A stretch of DNA of 64,000 nt. Origin: Arthrobacter sp. NicSoilB4. Lineage in GTDB: Bacteria > Actinomycetota > Actinomycetes > Actinomycetales > Micrococcaceae. The stretch spans positions 3,720,001 through 3,784,000 of the forward strand of contig NZ_AP024653.1 of the NCBI RefSeq assembly GCF_019977335.1, in the 5' to 3' direction. The notes beneath the pieces were generated by a model, which saw nothing but the letters and a program-made list of their open reading frames with translations, had not been told where the DNA came from and searched no databases. Within the stretch, counting starts at the first letter, position 1; each line of letters starts with the position of its first letter. Below, piece by piece: positions 38,165 to 47,267 of the stretch. The translations under genes and the position numbers were made by a program.

Positions 38165-38575
38165 ATGGGCAAAAAAGCAGTACTGATCACGGGGATAGCG
38201 GCAGCGGCCGCCATCTTGGGCGGCGCAACTGTGGCAGTTGCAGCCAGCACCCAGACCACCGCACTCCGGTTTCCGGATGCCGGCGTTGCCGCGGTAAACC
38301 TCGACCGTCCACTCCGGGCGGACACCCCCGAAACACCCGGGCAGGACGACGATTCCAACCTGCCCGCGCTGAACGCCGAGGACCGGGACAAGGCGGGCAA
38401 TGCCGCCCTCGCCACGGTCGGCCAGGGCACGGTAAGCGAAGTGGAACGCGAGAACGAGGGCGGCTCCGCTTATGAAGTGGAGGTGCGGCTGAACGACGGC
38501 ACGCAGGTTGAGGTGCAGCTCGGTTCCGACTTCCAGGTCCTGAGCCAGGGCACCCCGGAGCGGGACGACGACTGA
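38165..38575 (+). CDS. Secreted PepSY-like protein
   Basis: 136 residues: an N-terminal signal (VLITGIAAAAAILGGATVAVAAS), an acidic Asp-rich spacer, then a single PepSY-like domain with AALATVGQGTVSEVERENEGG and YEVEVRLNDGTQVEVQLG. PepSY domains are small extracytoplasmic modules of uncertain, possibly inhibitory, role. It is divergent to jetA. Confidence 0.8.
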   Translation: MGKKAVLITGIAAAAAILGGATVAVAASTQTTALRFPDAGVAAVNLDRPLRADTPETPGQDDDSNLPALNAEDRDKAGNAALATVGQGTVSEVERENEGGSAYEVEVRLNDGTQVEVQLGSDFQVLSQGTPERDDD

Positions 38576-38762
38576 TCCAAGGCTAAGCCGGCTGCAACGG
38601 GCGGGCCGTGAGGTTTCCGCAACCGGTCCGTGACCTACGCCCCGGTAGGATTTCGATCCCGTATCAAGAGCCGCGGCACGGGCTCCCGACTCTGGCTAGC
38701 GCCCTTCCCCCACCCTACGCTCGGGCTACTGATTCAGCCGAAGCAATGGTGCAGGAGGAAGA

Positions 38763-39101
38763 ATGCAGTTCGACCTAAGCGCAGTGGAAACAGGAACGCT
38801 GGTGTTCATCGGAACCCTGGTGTTTGCCCTGGTACTGACAGTCTTCATGATGACGGCGTCGTTCGCGGCCCTGGTGCTGGTGGGCGTCGGCCGGCTCGCC
38901 TGGATCATCGTGGCAAACATCCTGCTGCGGCTGGTCCACGGCATTAACCACGCCTGGGACCGGCTGGTCCACCACGCCTCCACGGTGGAGCTTCCGGGTG
39001 ACTTCGCCGGGGACTTTGTCGGGGATATCGCGGCCGAAATTATGGGCCAAACGGCCCCTAGTACGGGCACCTACCCGCGGGTAGTATTGCGGGACAGCTG
39101 A
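38763..39101 (+). CDS. Small membrane protein (paralogue A)
   Basis: 112 residues with one or two N-terminal hydrophobic segments (LVFIGTLVFALVLTVFMMTASFAALVLVGVGRLAW) and a soluble tail with FAGDFVGDIAAEIMG. AGGAGGAAGA before the ATG gives a good ribosome binding site. Its membrane region shares the pattern LxFxGTL...LVxxGxGRLA with the protein at 42865. No function known. Confidence 0.72.
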   Translation: MQFDLSAVETGTLVFIGTLVFALVLTVFMMTASFAALVLVGVGRLAWIIVANILLRLVHGINHAWDRLVHHASTVELPGDFAGDFVGDIAAEIMGQTAPSTGTYPRVVLRDS

Positions 39102-39165
39102 AGGGTCCTCCACCCACGGCGGATCCAGGGCTCGAGCCGGTAACCCCGGTTAGAGGAGATGCCCG

Positions 39166-41178
39166 ATGAGCTCCGCCGTTGAGAATCCAGCCACTGACAA
39201 TCCAGCCGACAGCCCGGCCGCCGGGGCCCCGGTCCCGCCCGGGACGCTGGGCCCCGATGCAACCGCAGCGGACGCGCGGGCCATCGCCGAAGCCGCCCGC
39301 GAGACCAGCTGGGACCGGCCCAGCTTCGCCAAGGGCCTCTACCTCGGCAGCTTTGACCTCAGCCTGATCCACCCCTGGCCGGAAGCCCCGGCGGACGACG
39401 TCGAACGCGGGGAAGCGTTCATGGCCCGCCTGACCGACTACTGCCGCACCATGTCCGGTCGCACCATAGAGCGCGAAGCCCGGATCCCCGACGAGTACCT
39501 CCGGGGGCTGGCCGAGCTGGGGGTCTTCGGCATGAAGATCCCCCGCGACTACGGCGGACTGGGACTCTCGCTGGTGTACTACGGACGGGCGCTGGCAATG
39601 CTGTGCTCCGTACACCCCAGCCTCGGCGCCCTGCTCTCCGCGCACCAGTCCATCGGCGTTCCCGAGCCCGTCAAGGTCTTCGGAACCCCCGCGCAGAAGC
39701 AGGAATACCTGCCGCGCTGCGCCGCCGGCGCCATCACCGCGTTCCTGCTGACCGAACCCGACGTCGGCAGCGACCCCGCCCGGATGGGCAGCACCGCCGT
39801 CCCCTCGGACGACGGCGGGTCCTACGTCCTGGACGGCGTGAAGCTCTGGACCACCAACGGCGTGATCGCCGAGCTTGTGGTGATCATGGCCGTGGTCCCC
39901 TCCCACACCGACGCCGACGGCACGGTGCACAAGGGAGGCATCAGCGCCTTCGTCGTAGAAATGGACTCCCCCGGCATTACGGTGGAAAACCGCAACGCCT
40001 TCATGGGCCTGCGCGGCATCGAGAACGGCGTCACCCGCTTCCACCAGGTGAGGGTGCCCGCGGCCAACCGGCTGGGACGGGAGGGACAGGGCCTGAAAAT
40101 CGCCCTCACTACCCTCAACACCGGCCGGCTCGCGCTGCCGGCGCTCTGCGTCGCCTCCGGGAGATGGAGCCTGAAGATCGCCCGGGAATGGTCAAATGCC
40201 CGCACCCAGTGGGGCCGGCCGGTGGGCCGGCACGAGGCCGTAGGCAAGAAAATTGCGTTCATTGCGGCCAGCGCCTTCGCCCTCGACGCCGTCTTCGAAC
40301 TGACCGCCGAAACGGCCGACGCCGGGCAGAAAGACGTCCGGATCGAGGCGGCCCTGGCCAAGCTGTGGTCCACCGAGATCACCTGCCGGATCGCCGACGA
40401 GCTCGTGCAGATCCGCGGCGGCCGCGGCTTCGAAACAGCGGACTCGCTGGAGGCCCGCGGCGAGCGCGCGGTGCCGGCTGAGCAGCAGCTCCGTGACCTC
40501 CGGATCAACCGGATTTTCGAGGGGTCCTCGGAAATCATGAAACTGCTGATCGCCAGGGAAGCTGTGGACGCGCACCTCGCCGCGGCCGGCGCCCTCGCCT
40601 CCGAAGATTCCAGCCTGTCCGACAAGGCCAAGGCCGCGGTCGGCGCATCCGGCTTCTATGCGAAGTGGCTTCCGAAGCTCGTCGCCGGCGCCGGTATGGA
40701 CCCGCGTTCCTACAGCGACTTCGGCCGGCTCGCCAGGCAGCTCCGCTTCGTTGAGCGCTCCTCCCGGCGGCTGGCCCGGCAGACGTTTTACGGGATGGGC
40801 CGCTGGCAGGCGAAGCTCGAGCACAAACAGGCGTTCCTGGGCCGGATCGTGGACATCGGGGCAGAACTCTTTGCCATGGCCGCCTGCTGCTCCCGGGCCG
40901 AAATGCTGCTGCGGACCGATCCGGAGAAGGGGGCCTCCGCGTACGAACTTGCCGAGGCGTACTGCGAGCAGGCGCGCGTGCGGGTGGAGGAGTACTTCGA
41001 CCAGCTGTGGAGGAACACCGACGACGGCGACCACGTGCTCGCCCGCAATGTCCTGGCCGGCGACTACGAGTGGCTCGAGGCCGGCGTACTGGACCAGTCC
41101 GAAGGCACCGGACCCTGGATTGCCGATGCCAGTCCCCGAGCCTCGGTCAAGGAGAACCTGCACCGGAAGTACCGCTGA
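39166..41178 (+). CDS. Acyl-CoA dehydrogenase (long form with C-terminal extension)
   Basis: 670 residues. The acyl-CoA dehydrogenase core is complete: N-terminal helical domain, FLLTEPDVGSDPARM (FAD/substrate strand), CoA-binding middle, and C-terminal helices ending in the RINRIFEGSSEIMKLLIAREAV motif. About 170 extra residues follow, as in the very-long-chain type (VLCAD/ACAD9-like). The probable role is the first step of fatty acid beta-oxidation; chain-length preference is unknown. AGAGGAG precedes the ATG by eight bases. No other beta-oxidation genes are adjacent. Confidence 0.92.
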   Translation: MSSAVENPATDNPADSPAAGAPVPPGTLGPDATAADARAIAEAARETSWDRPSFAKGLYLGSFDLSLIHPWPEAPADDVERGEAFMARLTDYCRTMSGRTIEREARIPDEYLRGLAELGVFGMKIPRDYGGLGLSLVYYGRALAMLCSVHPSLGALLSAHQSIGVPEPVKVFGTPAQKQEYLPRCAAGAITAFLLTEPDVGSDPARMGSTAVPSDDGGSYVLDGVKLWTTNGVIAELVVIMAVVPSHTDADGTVHKGGISAFVVEMDSPGITVENRNAFMGLRGIENGVTRFHQVRVPAANRLGREGQGLKIALTTLNTGRLALPALCVASGRWSLKIAREWSNARTQWGRPVGRHEAVGKKIAFIAASAFALDAVFELTAETADAGQKDVRIEAALAKLWSTEITCRIADELVQIRGGRGFETADSLEARGERAVPAEQQLRDLRINRIFEGSSEIMKLLIAREAVDAHLAAAGALASEDSSLSDKAKAAVGASGFYAKWLPKLVAGAGMDPRSYSDFGRLARQLRFVERSSRRLARQTFYGMGRWQAKLEHKQAFLGRIVDIGAELFAMAACCSRAEMLLRTDPEKGASAYELAEAYCEQARVRVEEYFDQLWRNTDDGDHVLARNVLAGDYEWLEAGVLDQSEGTGPWIADASPRASVKENLHRKYR

Positions 41179-41345
41179 TCCGGCAGCCGCCCCGGGGGCG
41201 CGCCACTCAGAATAGATAGTAAGCATCCTTGCTACCTCCTGCTGCCCGTGATTAGCTGAACATGAGACCTGCACGCGGGTCTCCGCCTTGCGGTGCCCGG
41301 CTCAAGCAATGGGCCCGGGTCATTCAGTGAAAGTGAGCAGTCCTC

Positions 41346-42212
41346 ATGAGCAACCCAGCAGGCCCCGAAGATCGCACTCCCCGACGCACCCGTGACGAGG
41401 ATGCGGCCGTCAGCCAGGAAGCCCGGATCCACGACGCACGGCAGGATGCTGCCCGCAATGACACTGCCGGCGCAAACGAGACCCGCGCCATCCCGACCGG
41501 TGCAGCAGCCGGCGCACCCACGCGGGCCGAAGCGGTCCGCGCAGAACCGGTCCGCACCGAGCCGACGCGCAGCCAGCCCGTGACCGCCGTGCGCCACGAC
41601 GAGCCGGTGCATGACACCGTCGTCGAAGAGGTCCACACCCGGGAAACCGTGGTGGCCCGTGAGAAAGAGCAGTTCGGCGGGATCAAGATCGGTTCAGCCT
41701 TCTTCGGCTGGCTCGCCGCCACGGGCATGGCAGTCCTGCTGACGGCGCTGGTCGCCGCCGCCGGCACCGCCGTCGGCCTCGCCACCAACACCGACGTCAA
41801 CGCGGCCGTGAATTCCGGCGACCAGACGGTGGGAATGGTTGGCATCATCGTGCTGCTGGTCATCCTGTTCGTGTCCTACTACTCCGGCGGCTACGTGGCC
41901 GGCCGGATGGCGCGCTTCAACGGCGCCAAGCAGGGCCTGATGGTGTGGGTCTGGGCCCTCATCGCCGCGATCGTCGTCGCGATCCTCGGCGTCGTGGCCG
42001 GCCAGCAGTACAATATCCTGGCCCAGCTCAACAGCTTCCCGCGCATCCCGGTCAACGAGGGCGAACTGACCACCACCAGCATCATCGCCGCAGTGGTCGT
42101 GGCAGCGGTGGCCCTGGTGGGCGCCGTCCTCGGTGGAACCGCCGGCATGCACTTCCACCGCAAGGTGGACCGCGCCGGCTTCACCCCGGTGGACACCGTC
42201 GAGGAACGCTAG
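41346..42212 (+). CDS. Membrane protein with disordered N-terminus
   Basis: 288 residues. Residues 1-110 are polar and probably disordered (repeated AEPVRTEPTR-like stretches). Then come four hydrophobic segments (FFGWLAATGMAVLLTALVAAA, VGIIVLLVILFVSYYSGGYVAGRMARF, LMVWVWALIAAIVVAILG, IIAAVVVAAVALVGAVLGG). This resembles the YrzE/TIGR04086-type membrane family. Function unknown. It overlaps the next gene tail to tail by four bases. Confidence 0.75.
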   Translation: MSNPAGPEDRTPRRTRDEDAAVSQEARIHDARQDAARNDTAGANETRAIPTGAAAGAPTRAEAVRAEPVRTEPTRSQPVTAVRHDEPVHDTVVEEVHTRETVVAREKEQFGGIKIGSAFFGWLAATGMAVLLTALVAAAGTAVGLATNTDVNAAVNSGDQTVGMVGIIVLLVILFVSYYSGGYVAGRMARFNGAKQGLMVWVWALIAAIVVAILGVVAGQQYNILAQLNSFPRIPVNEGELTTTSIIAAVVVAAVALVGAVLGGTAGMHFHRKVDRAGFTPVDTVEER

Positions 42213-42640
42213 GCAGGCGACCGTCCGGGGGCTTCATCAAGGTAGTACCAGCGGCGGTCTAGGCGCCGGAAGCGGCTCGTCTCGTGGTGGACGCCGCGTT
42301 CGGCGCCGTGCCGGAAGTGGGCTTTGAATTCCACGGTCCCCTCGGTGTCCAGCGGGCCGCCGCGTGCAGTGGACATGATGTCCAGCCGGCGCCACTGCAT
42401 GTCCGGGTCCAGTTCCAGTGAGGCCGGCCGGGTCTCCGGGTGCCAGGTGCGCAGGAGGTAGCCGGCGTCCAGCACCACGAAGGCGCTGTACCGGGAGCGC
42501 ATCAGCTGCTCCGCCGTCGGGGCTTCCGCCTCGCCGGCGTGGAAACGCCCGCAGCAGTCCGCGTACTGCTCCCCGGACAGGCAGGGGCAGTTGCCGTGGA
42601 ACGGGGGCTGTTCCGGCTGGGCATCGGCTGGGGGTGTCAC
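42209..42640 (-). CDS. YchJ family SEC-C metal-binding protein
   Basis: 143 residues with a zinc-binding CPCLSGEQYADCCGRFH motif at residues 19-35, then an NTF2-like fold (ADQLMRSRYSAFV-type region, YLLRTWHPETRP, VEFKAHFRHG). This is the layout of YchJ/UPF0225 proteins; role unknown. Confidence 0.9.
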   Translation of the reverse strand: MTPPADAQPEQPPFHGNCPCLSGEQYADCCGRFHAGEAEAPTAEQLMRSRYSAFVVLDAGYLLRTWHPETRPASLELDPDMQWRRLDIMSTARGGPLDTEGTVEFKAHFRHGAERGVHHETSRFRRLDRRWYYLDEAPGRSPA

Positions 42641-42864
42641 ATGTGTCCTTTCGGGGGCCGGATCACACCGGCAGGGCTCCTTCAGACTATAAACGCACGG
42701 CCCGCCACCGAGGGGTCAGCGAATCGCATAACAGCTCTGACACGGCTCAGCGAAGACGTGGGACGCCTGCGTGTCCCCGGAAAAAAGTCCGTATGGTTAA
42801 GGGGTGCTGTTGCCCGCCGCCCTCGGCGGGAAGCGTCGCGGCAAGGCCGGCAAGGAGAGGTGAA

Positions 42865-43575
42865 ATGGAAGATCCGACAACCATCGCCCTCAACCTGACC
42901 TTCCTCGGGACCCTCGGTGTGGCGGTGGTCATGTTCTTCGGCCTCTTCCTCGTTTTTGTGGCCACGCTGGTTATTGCCGGCCTCGGGCGGCTGGCCGCTG
43001 TGACCATCATGGCTGTGGGACGCGGGCTGCTGGGCACCGCGGGGCGAACCGACCGACCCGCCGAAACCGTCCAGCGGGACCGCCCGGTCCGGACCATCGG
43101 AACCACGGAACACGCCCGGCCGCCGAAGGCCACGAAACCGGTGAGAGTAGCGAACGCTGGCAAACCGGCGAAACCCGAAAGGCCCGCCAAGAAGGAACCC
43201 GCCCTGTCGCCGGACTGGGCTGCCGCCGTCGCGCAGGCCGATGCCCGCGCCGCCGCGCGCGCCAAGGCGGAGGCGGCCCCCGCCGTCAAGGTCTCGGTCC
43301 GCGAACTGCCCAGCCCCGCGGCTCCGGCCCGGGACATCAGGGCCGTGGCGCCGCTGGTGGAGTCAGCCACGGACCGGAACGGCCAGCTCGGCACCGTCCC
43401 GCCGGCCTTCAGGAAAGCCCCGATGCCCGCCGCGAAGTCCATGCTGGACACGGGCTCGCTGGTGTCCCTTCCCGGCCGGCTGCCGTTGCCGCGGAAGCCC
43501 CAGGGGACGCCCTTTGGACCGCCCCAGGACCACCAGCGCCCCAAGCCGCAGGCCCAGGAGCGCAAAGCCGGCTGA
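42865..43575 (+). CDS. Membrane-anchored basic protein (paralogue B)
   Basis: 236 residues from ATG 42865, preceded by AAGGAGAGG; the frame is open much further upstream but without conservation. One N-terminal hydrophobic region (LTFLGTLGVAVVMFFGLFLVFVATLVIAGLGRLA) is followed by a long Ala/Pro/Lys/Arg-rich, probably disordered cytoplasmic region. The membrane segment is related to the protein at 38763. Function unknown. Confidence 0.68.
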   Translation: MEDPTTIALNLTFLGTLGVAVVMFFGLFLVFVATLVIAGLGRLAAVTIMAVGRGLLGTAGRTDRPAETVQRDRPVRTIGTTEHARPPKATKPVRVANAGKPAKPERPAKKEPALSPDWAAAVAQADARAAARAKAEAAPAVKVSVRELPSPAAPARDIRAVAPLVESATDRNGQLGTVPPAFRKAPMPAAKSMLDTGSLVSLPGRLPLPRKPQGTPFGPPQDHQRPKPQAQERKAG

Positions 43576-43615
43576 GGCCTTACCCCTGGCAGGCAAGTCG
43601 GCTACGGTGAAACCC

Positions 43616-44620
43616 ATGGAATTCAGATACCTGGGGAACAGCGGCTTCAAGATCTCGGAAATCACCTTCGGCAACTGGCTCACGCACGGCTCGCAGGTGG
43701 AGAACGACGTCGCCACGCAGTGCGTCCGGGCCGCGCTCGACGCCGGTATCAGCACCTTCGACACGGCCGACGTCTACGCCAACACGGCCGCGGAGACCGT
43801 TCTCGGCAAGGCCCTCCGGGAGGAGCGGCGCGAGTCGCTGGAGATTTTCACAAAGGTCTTCGGCCCCACCGGGCCCAAGGGCCACAACGATCTTGGCCTC
43901 TCCCGCAAGCACATCATGGAGGCCATCAACGGCTCGCTGACCCGGCTTCAGACGGACTACGTGGACCTCTACCAGGCCCACCGCTACGACTACGAGACCC
44001 CGCTGGAAGAGACCATGCAGGCCTTCGCCGACGTCGTGCGGCAGGGCAAGGCGCTCTACATCGGGGTCAGCGAATGGACGGCCGGCCAGATCCGCGACGG
44101 CCATGCCCTCGCCAAGGAACTCGGTTTCCAGCTGATCTCCAACCAGCCGCAGTACTCCATGCTGTGGCGCGTTATCGAGGCGGAGGTGATTCCGACGTCC
44201 GAGGAGCTGGGCCTCTCCCAGATTGTGTGGTCACCGATAGCCCAGGGTGTGCTGAGCGGCAAATACCACCCCGGCAAGCCGGCCCCGGAGGGCAGCCGTG
44301 CCACGGACGCCAAGGGCGGCTCGAGAATGATCGAGCGCTGGATGTCCGACGAGGTCCTCACCGGTGTGCAGCAGCTTAAGCCGATCGCCGACGAGGCCGG
44401 GCTGACCATGGCACAGCTGAGTATCGCCTGGGTCCTGCAGAACCCGAACGTGGCCTCCGCCATCATGGGCGCATCCCGCCCGGACCAGATCGAGAAGAAC
44501 GTGGCGGCCGCCGGTGTGAAGCTGGACGCCGGGATCATGGAGAAGATCGACGCCGCGATCGGCTCGCTCGCCGAACGGGACCCGGCGCAGACCAAGTCGC
44601 CCGCCTCCCGGGAAGCCTAG
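43616..44620 (+). CDS. Aldo/keto reductase
   Basis: 334 residues from ATG 43616 (MEFRYLGNSGFKISEITFGN). The AKR barrel shows Asp/Tyr (FDTADVYANTAAE), Lys (FTKVFG) and His (YQAHRYD) of the catalytic tetrad, and the C-terminal NADPH site (IMGASRPDQIEKN). It is closest to the voltage-gated-potassium-channel beta-subunit-like/YghZ group. Reduces an aldehyde or ketone; substrate unknown. It lies four bases before the next gene, so both are probably cotranscribed. The frame continues upstream into the preceding gene, which is coincidental. Confidence 0.92.
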   Translation: MEFRYLGNSGFKISEITFGNWLTHGSQVENDVATQCVRAALDAGISTFDTADVYANTAAETVLGKALREERRESLEIFTKVFGPTGPKGHNDLGLSRKHIMEAINGSLTRLQTDYVDLYQAHRYDYETPLEETMQAFADVVRQGKALYIGVSEWTAGQIRDGHALAKELGFQLISNQPQYSMLWRVIEAEVIPTSEELGLSQIVWSPIAQGVLSGKYHPGKPAPEGSRATDAKGGSRMIERWMSDEVLTGVQQLKPIADEAGLTMAQLSIAWVLQNPNVASAIMGASRPDQIEKNVAAAGVKLDAGIMEKIDAAIGSLAERDPAQTKSPASREA

Positions 44621-44624
44621 TCCG

Positions 44625-45479
44625 ATGACAAGCCTGCCCCCGCTCGCCGTCACCGGTTCCACCGGGAACCTGGGCGGCCTGGTGGCCAGGCTGCTGGCCG
44701 AGGCCGGCAGCCCGCAGAGGCTGCTGGTGCGCGACGCCGCCCGGGCCCCGGACCTGGAAGGCGCCGTCCCTGTCATCTGCACCTACATGGACTCGGTCCA
44801 GGCCAAGGGTGCGCTGGACGGGGTAAAGACGCTGTTTATGGTCTCCGCCGCCGAGGCCGAAGACCGGCTGCAGCAGCACTACGCCTTCGTGGACGCAGCA
44901 ATGGCCGCCGGGGTGCAGCACATCGTTTACACGTCATTTTTCGGTGCCGCGCCCGATTCCACTTTCACGCTGGCCCAGGACCACTACGCCACGGAGGAAT
45001 GGATCAAGGCGTCCGGAATGGACTACACCTTCCTGCGGGACAACCTCTATCTGGATTTCATGCCCCTCCTGGCAGGCGAGGATGGCGTAATCCGCGGACC
45101 CGCCGGGGACGGCGTCGTGGCCGCAGTGGCCCGGGTGGACGTCGCCCGCTCCGCCGTGACCGTGCTCCGCGACCCGGCCCTGCATGTCGGCAGGACCTAC
45201 GACCTCACCGGACCCGAGGACATCTCCCTGGCCACAGCCGCCGACCTCCTCACCGCCGGAACCGGCCGGACCATCACTTTCCAGAATGAGACCGTCGAGG
45301 AGGCTTACGCCTCGAGGGCTTCCTATGGCGCTGCGCCGTGGCAGGTGGACGCCTGGGTGAGCACCTACACCGCTATCGCGGCGGGCGAACTGGCCGGGCC
45401 GACGTCGGCCGTGCACGAACTCACCGGCCGTGAACCTCTGGGACTGGCGCAGTTCCTGGCCGAGGCGCACACGATCTAG
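44625..45479 (+). CDS. NmrA-like NAD(P)-binding reductase (atypical SDR)
   Basis: 284 residues. TGSTGNLGGLVARLL is the nucleotide-binding motif of the NmrA/QorB group of atypical SDRs, followed by HIVYTSFFGAAPDS and TFLRDNLYLDFMP. QorB-type members reduce quinones; others only sense the NADP state. It sits directly after the aldo/keto reductase gene. Confidence 0.88.
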   Translation: MTSLPPLAVTGSTGNLGGLVARLLAEAGSPQRLLVRDAARAPDLEGAVPVICTYMDSVQAKGALDGVKTLFMVSAAEAEDRLQQHYAFVDAAMAAGVQHIVYTSFFGAAPDSTFTLAQDHYATEEWIKASGMDYTFLRDNLYLDFMPLLAGEDGVIRGPAGDGVVAAVARVDVARSAVTVLRDPALHVGRTYDLTGPEDISLATAADLLTAGTGRTITFQNETVEEAYASRASYGAAPWQVDAWVSTYTAIAAGELAGPTSAVHELTGREPLGLAQFLAEAHTI

Positions 45480-45602
45480 CCGCCCGCGCGGTCACGGGCG
45501 CCCGGTCCGGCCCAGTATTGACGGGCTCCGGGCTGCGGCGTAGACCTGAATAGGGTGACACCGGTCCAAAACCGGGCTGGTCCGGAGCAGAATCGCAGCG
45601 CC

Positions 45603-46733
45603 ATGCCAAAGCAGATGTCCCGACACTCCTCCATCCTGAAGACGCCGCGCCACGGACGGAAGCTCACGCCGCACCCCGGCGAACCGAGCCATGGCCCGCT
45701 GACGGCGGAGGAACTCCAGCTCGCGGTGCGGAACCACTCAATGCCGCTGGAGGCCCTGCAGAGTGACACCACCCCGCCCGGGCTGCATTATGTGCTCACC
45801 CACTTCGACATCCCGTTCATCGACGCCGAACATTGGCATCTGCAGATCGGCGGCGCCGTGCAGCGGTCGCTGGAGCTCAACCTCAAGGCGCTCCGCCGGG
45901 CGCCGCGGATCACCATCCCCGTGACCTTGGAGTGTGCCGGCAACGGCCGGTCGCTGCTGCGGCCCCGTCCGCTCAGCCAGCCCTGGCAGCTCGAGGCCGT
46001 CGGCACCGCAGTGTGGACCGGGGTCCCGCTCGCCTACCTGCTGGCCCAGGCCGGAGTCGAGGAGGATGCTGTGGAGGTGGTGTTCACCGGCGCCGACAGC
46101 GGAATCCAGGGCGGCGTCCGGCATCAGTTTGCCCGGAGCCTCCCGATTGCCGAGGCCCTGCGGCCCGACATCGTCCTCGCCTACCAGATGAACGGCAATC
46201 AACTGCCGCCGCAGCACGGCTACCCGCTGCGGCTGGTGGTCCCGGGCTGGTACGGCATGGCGAGCGTGAAGTGGCTTTCCTCGATCAAGGTGCTGACCAA
46301 ACCGTTCGACGGGTTCCAGCAGACGGTCTCGTACCGCTATCAGCAGGACGCGGACGACGCCGGCACGCCCGTCACGTGGATCAAGGTCCGCTCGCTTATG
46401 GTCCCGCCGGGCGTACCGGACTTCTTCACCAGGAGCCGGATCGTGCCGGCCGGGCCGGTGATGCTGACCGGCCGGGCCTGGTCCGGCGAGGGCGCGGTGC
46501 AGCGCGTCGATGTGGGAATCGACGGCAAGTGGACGCGGGCGCACCTGGAGCACCCGCCCGCGCCCTTCGCCTGGTGCGCTTGGTCCCTGCCGTGGGTGGC
46601 TGACCCCGGCGAACACGAGCTGGCCTGCCGCGCCACGGACGCCACCGGTGCCGCCCAGCCGCTGGAGCAGGCCTGGAACTACCAGGGCATGGGCAACAAC
46701 GTGGTGCAGCGGATCAAGGTGACAGTCGGGTAG
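45603..46733 (+). CDS. Sulfite oxidase family molybdopterin-dependent oxidoreductase
   Basis: 376 residues from ATG 45603; GTG 45555 and ATG 45615 are other possible starts. The Oxidored_molyb domain carries the Mo-ligand Cys in VTLECAGNGRS and HGYPLRLVVPGWYGMASVKWLS, and a Mo-co dimerisation domain follows (from ~260, GRAWSGEGAVQRVDVGIDG). This is the eukaryotic-type sulfite oxidase/SorA fold. No signal peptide is seen and no haem subunit is adjacent, so location and electron acceptor are uncertain. It ends six bases before the convergent isomerase gene. Confidence 0.88.
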   Translation: MPKQMSRHSSILKTPRHGRKLTPHPGEPSHGPLTAEELQLAVRNHSMPLEALQSDTTPPGLHYVLTHFDIPFIDAEHWHLQIGGAVQRSLELNLKALRRAPRITIPVTLECAGNGRSLLRPRPLSQPWQLEAVGTAVWTGVPLAYLLAQAGVEEDAVEVVFTGADSGIQGGVRHQFARSLPIAEALRPDIVLAYQMNGNQLPPQHGYPLRLVVPGWYGMASVKWLSSIKVLTKPFDGFQQTVSYRYQQDADDAGTPVTWIKVRSLMVPPGVPDFFTRSRIVPAGPVMLTGRAWSGEGAVQRVDVGIDGKWTRAHLEHPPAPFAWCAWSLPWVADPGEHELACRATDATGAAQPLEQAWNYQGMGNNVVQRIKVTVG

Positions 46734-46739
46734 CCCCGC

Positions 46740-47267
46740 TCAGCAGCCCTCGAAGTCCGTGAGTACCTTGACCTTGTCCGCCGAGGCCGACGAGGGGTCG
46801 AACGTGTAGCCCAGCCACTCCCGGGCAAGCCGGCGGGCGAGTTCCACGCCCACCACGCGTTGTCCCATCGTCAGGATCTGGCAGTCGTTGGACAGCACCG
46901 AACGTTCCACGCTGAACGAGTCATGGGCGGTGGCCGCGCGGATGCCGTCCACTTTGTTCGCTGCGATGGCCACACCGATTCCCGTGCCGCAGAACAGGAT
47001 GGCCCGGTCCGCGTGCCCGTCCCTGATCAGCTCCCCGGCAGCGATGCCCACGTACGGGTAGGGCCGGGTGAACTCCGCGGGGGCGTCGCTGCGGTTGACG
47101 CCGATGTCGATGATCTCGCTGACCCGCGGATCGGAGCGAAGATCCTCGAGGATCCGGTTCTTGTAGTCGACACCGGCCTCGTCGGCGCCCAGGACAAGCC
47201 GGATGCCCATCGGCAGTCCGTCCGAGACGACGGCGGCGGCAGGGGTGCCTGCCAGCGCGCCGCTCAT
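46740..47267 (-). CDS. RpiB/LacAB-family sugar-phosphate isomerase
   Basis: 175 residues from ATG 47267, whose ATGA overlaps the kinase stop; that coupling decides the start. RpiB motifs: GADEAGVDYK, the active-site Cys loop CGTGIGVAIAANK, and AATAHDSFSVERS. The family includes ribose-5-phosphate isomerase B and, within polyol operons, EryI/DerI-type D-erythrulose-4-phosphate isomerases. Given the kinase and dehydrogenase genes in the same operon, a tetrulose-phosphate to erythrose-4-phosphate step is plausible, not proven. Confidence 0.9.
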   Translation of the reverse strand: MSGALAGTPAAAVVSDGLPMGIRLVLGADEAGVDYKNRILEDLRSDPRVSEIIDIGVNRSDAPAEFTRPYPYVGIAAGELIRDGHADRAILFCGTGIGVAIAANKVDGIRAATAHDSFSVERSVLSNDCQILTMGQRVVGVELARRLAREWLGYTFDPSSASADKVKVLTDFEGC

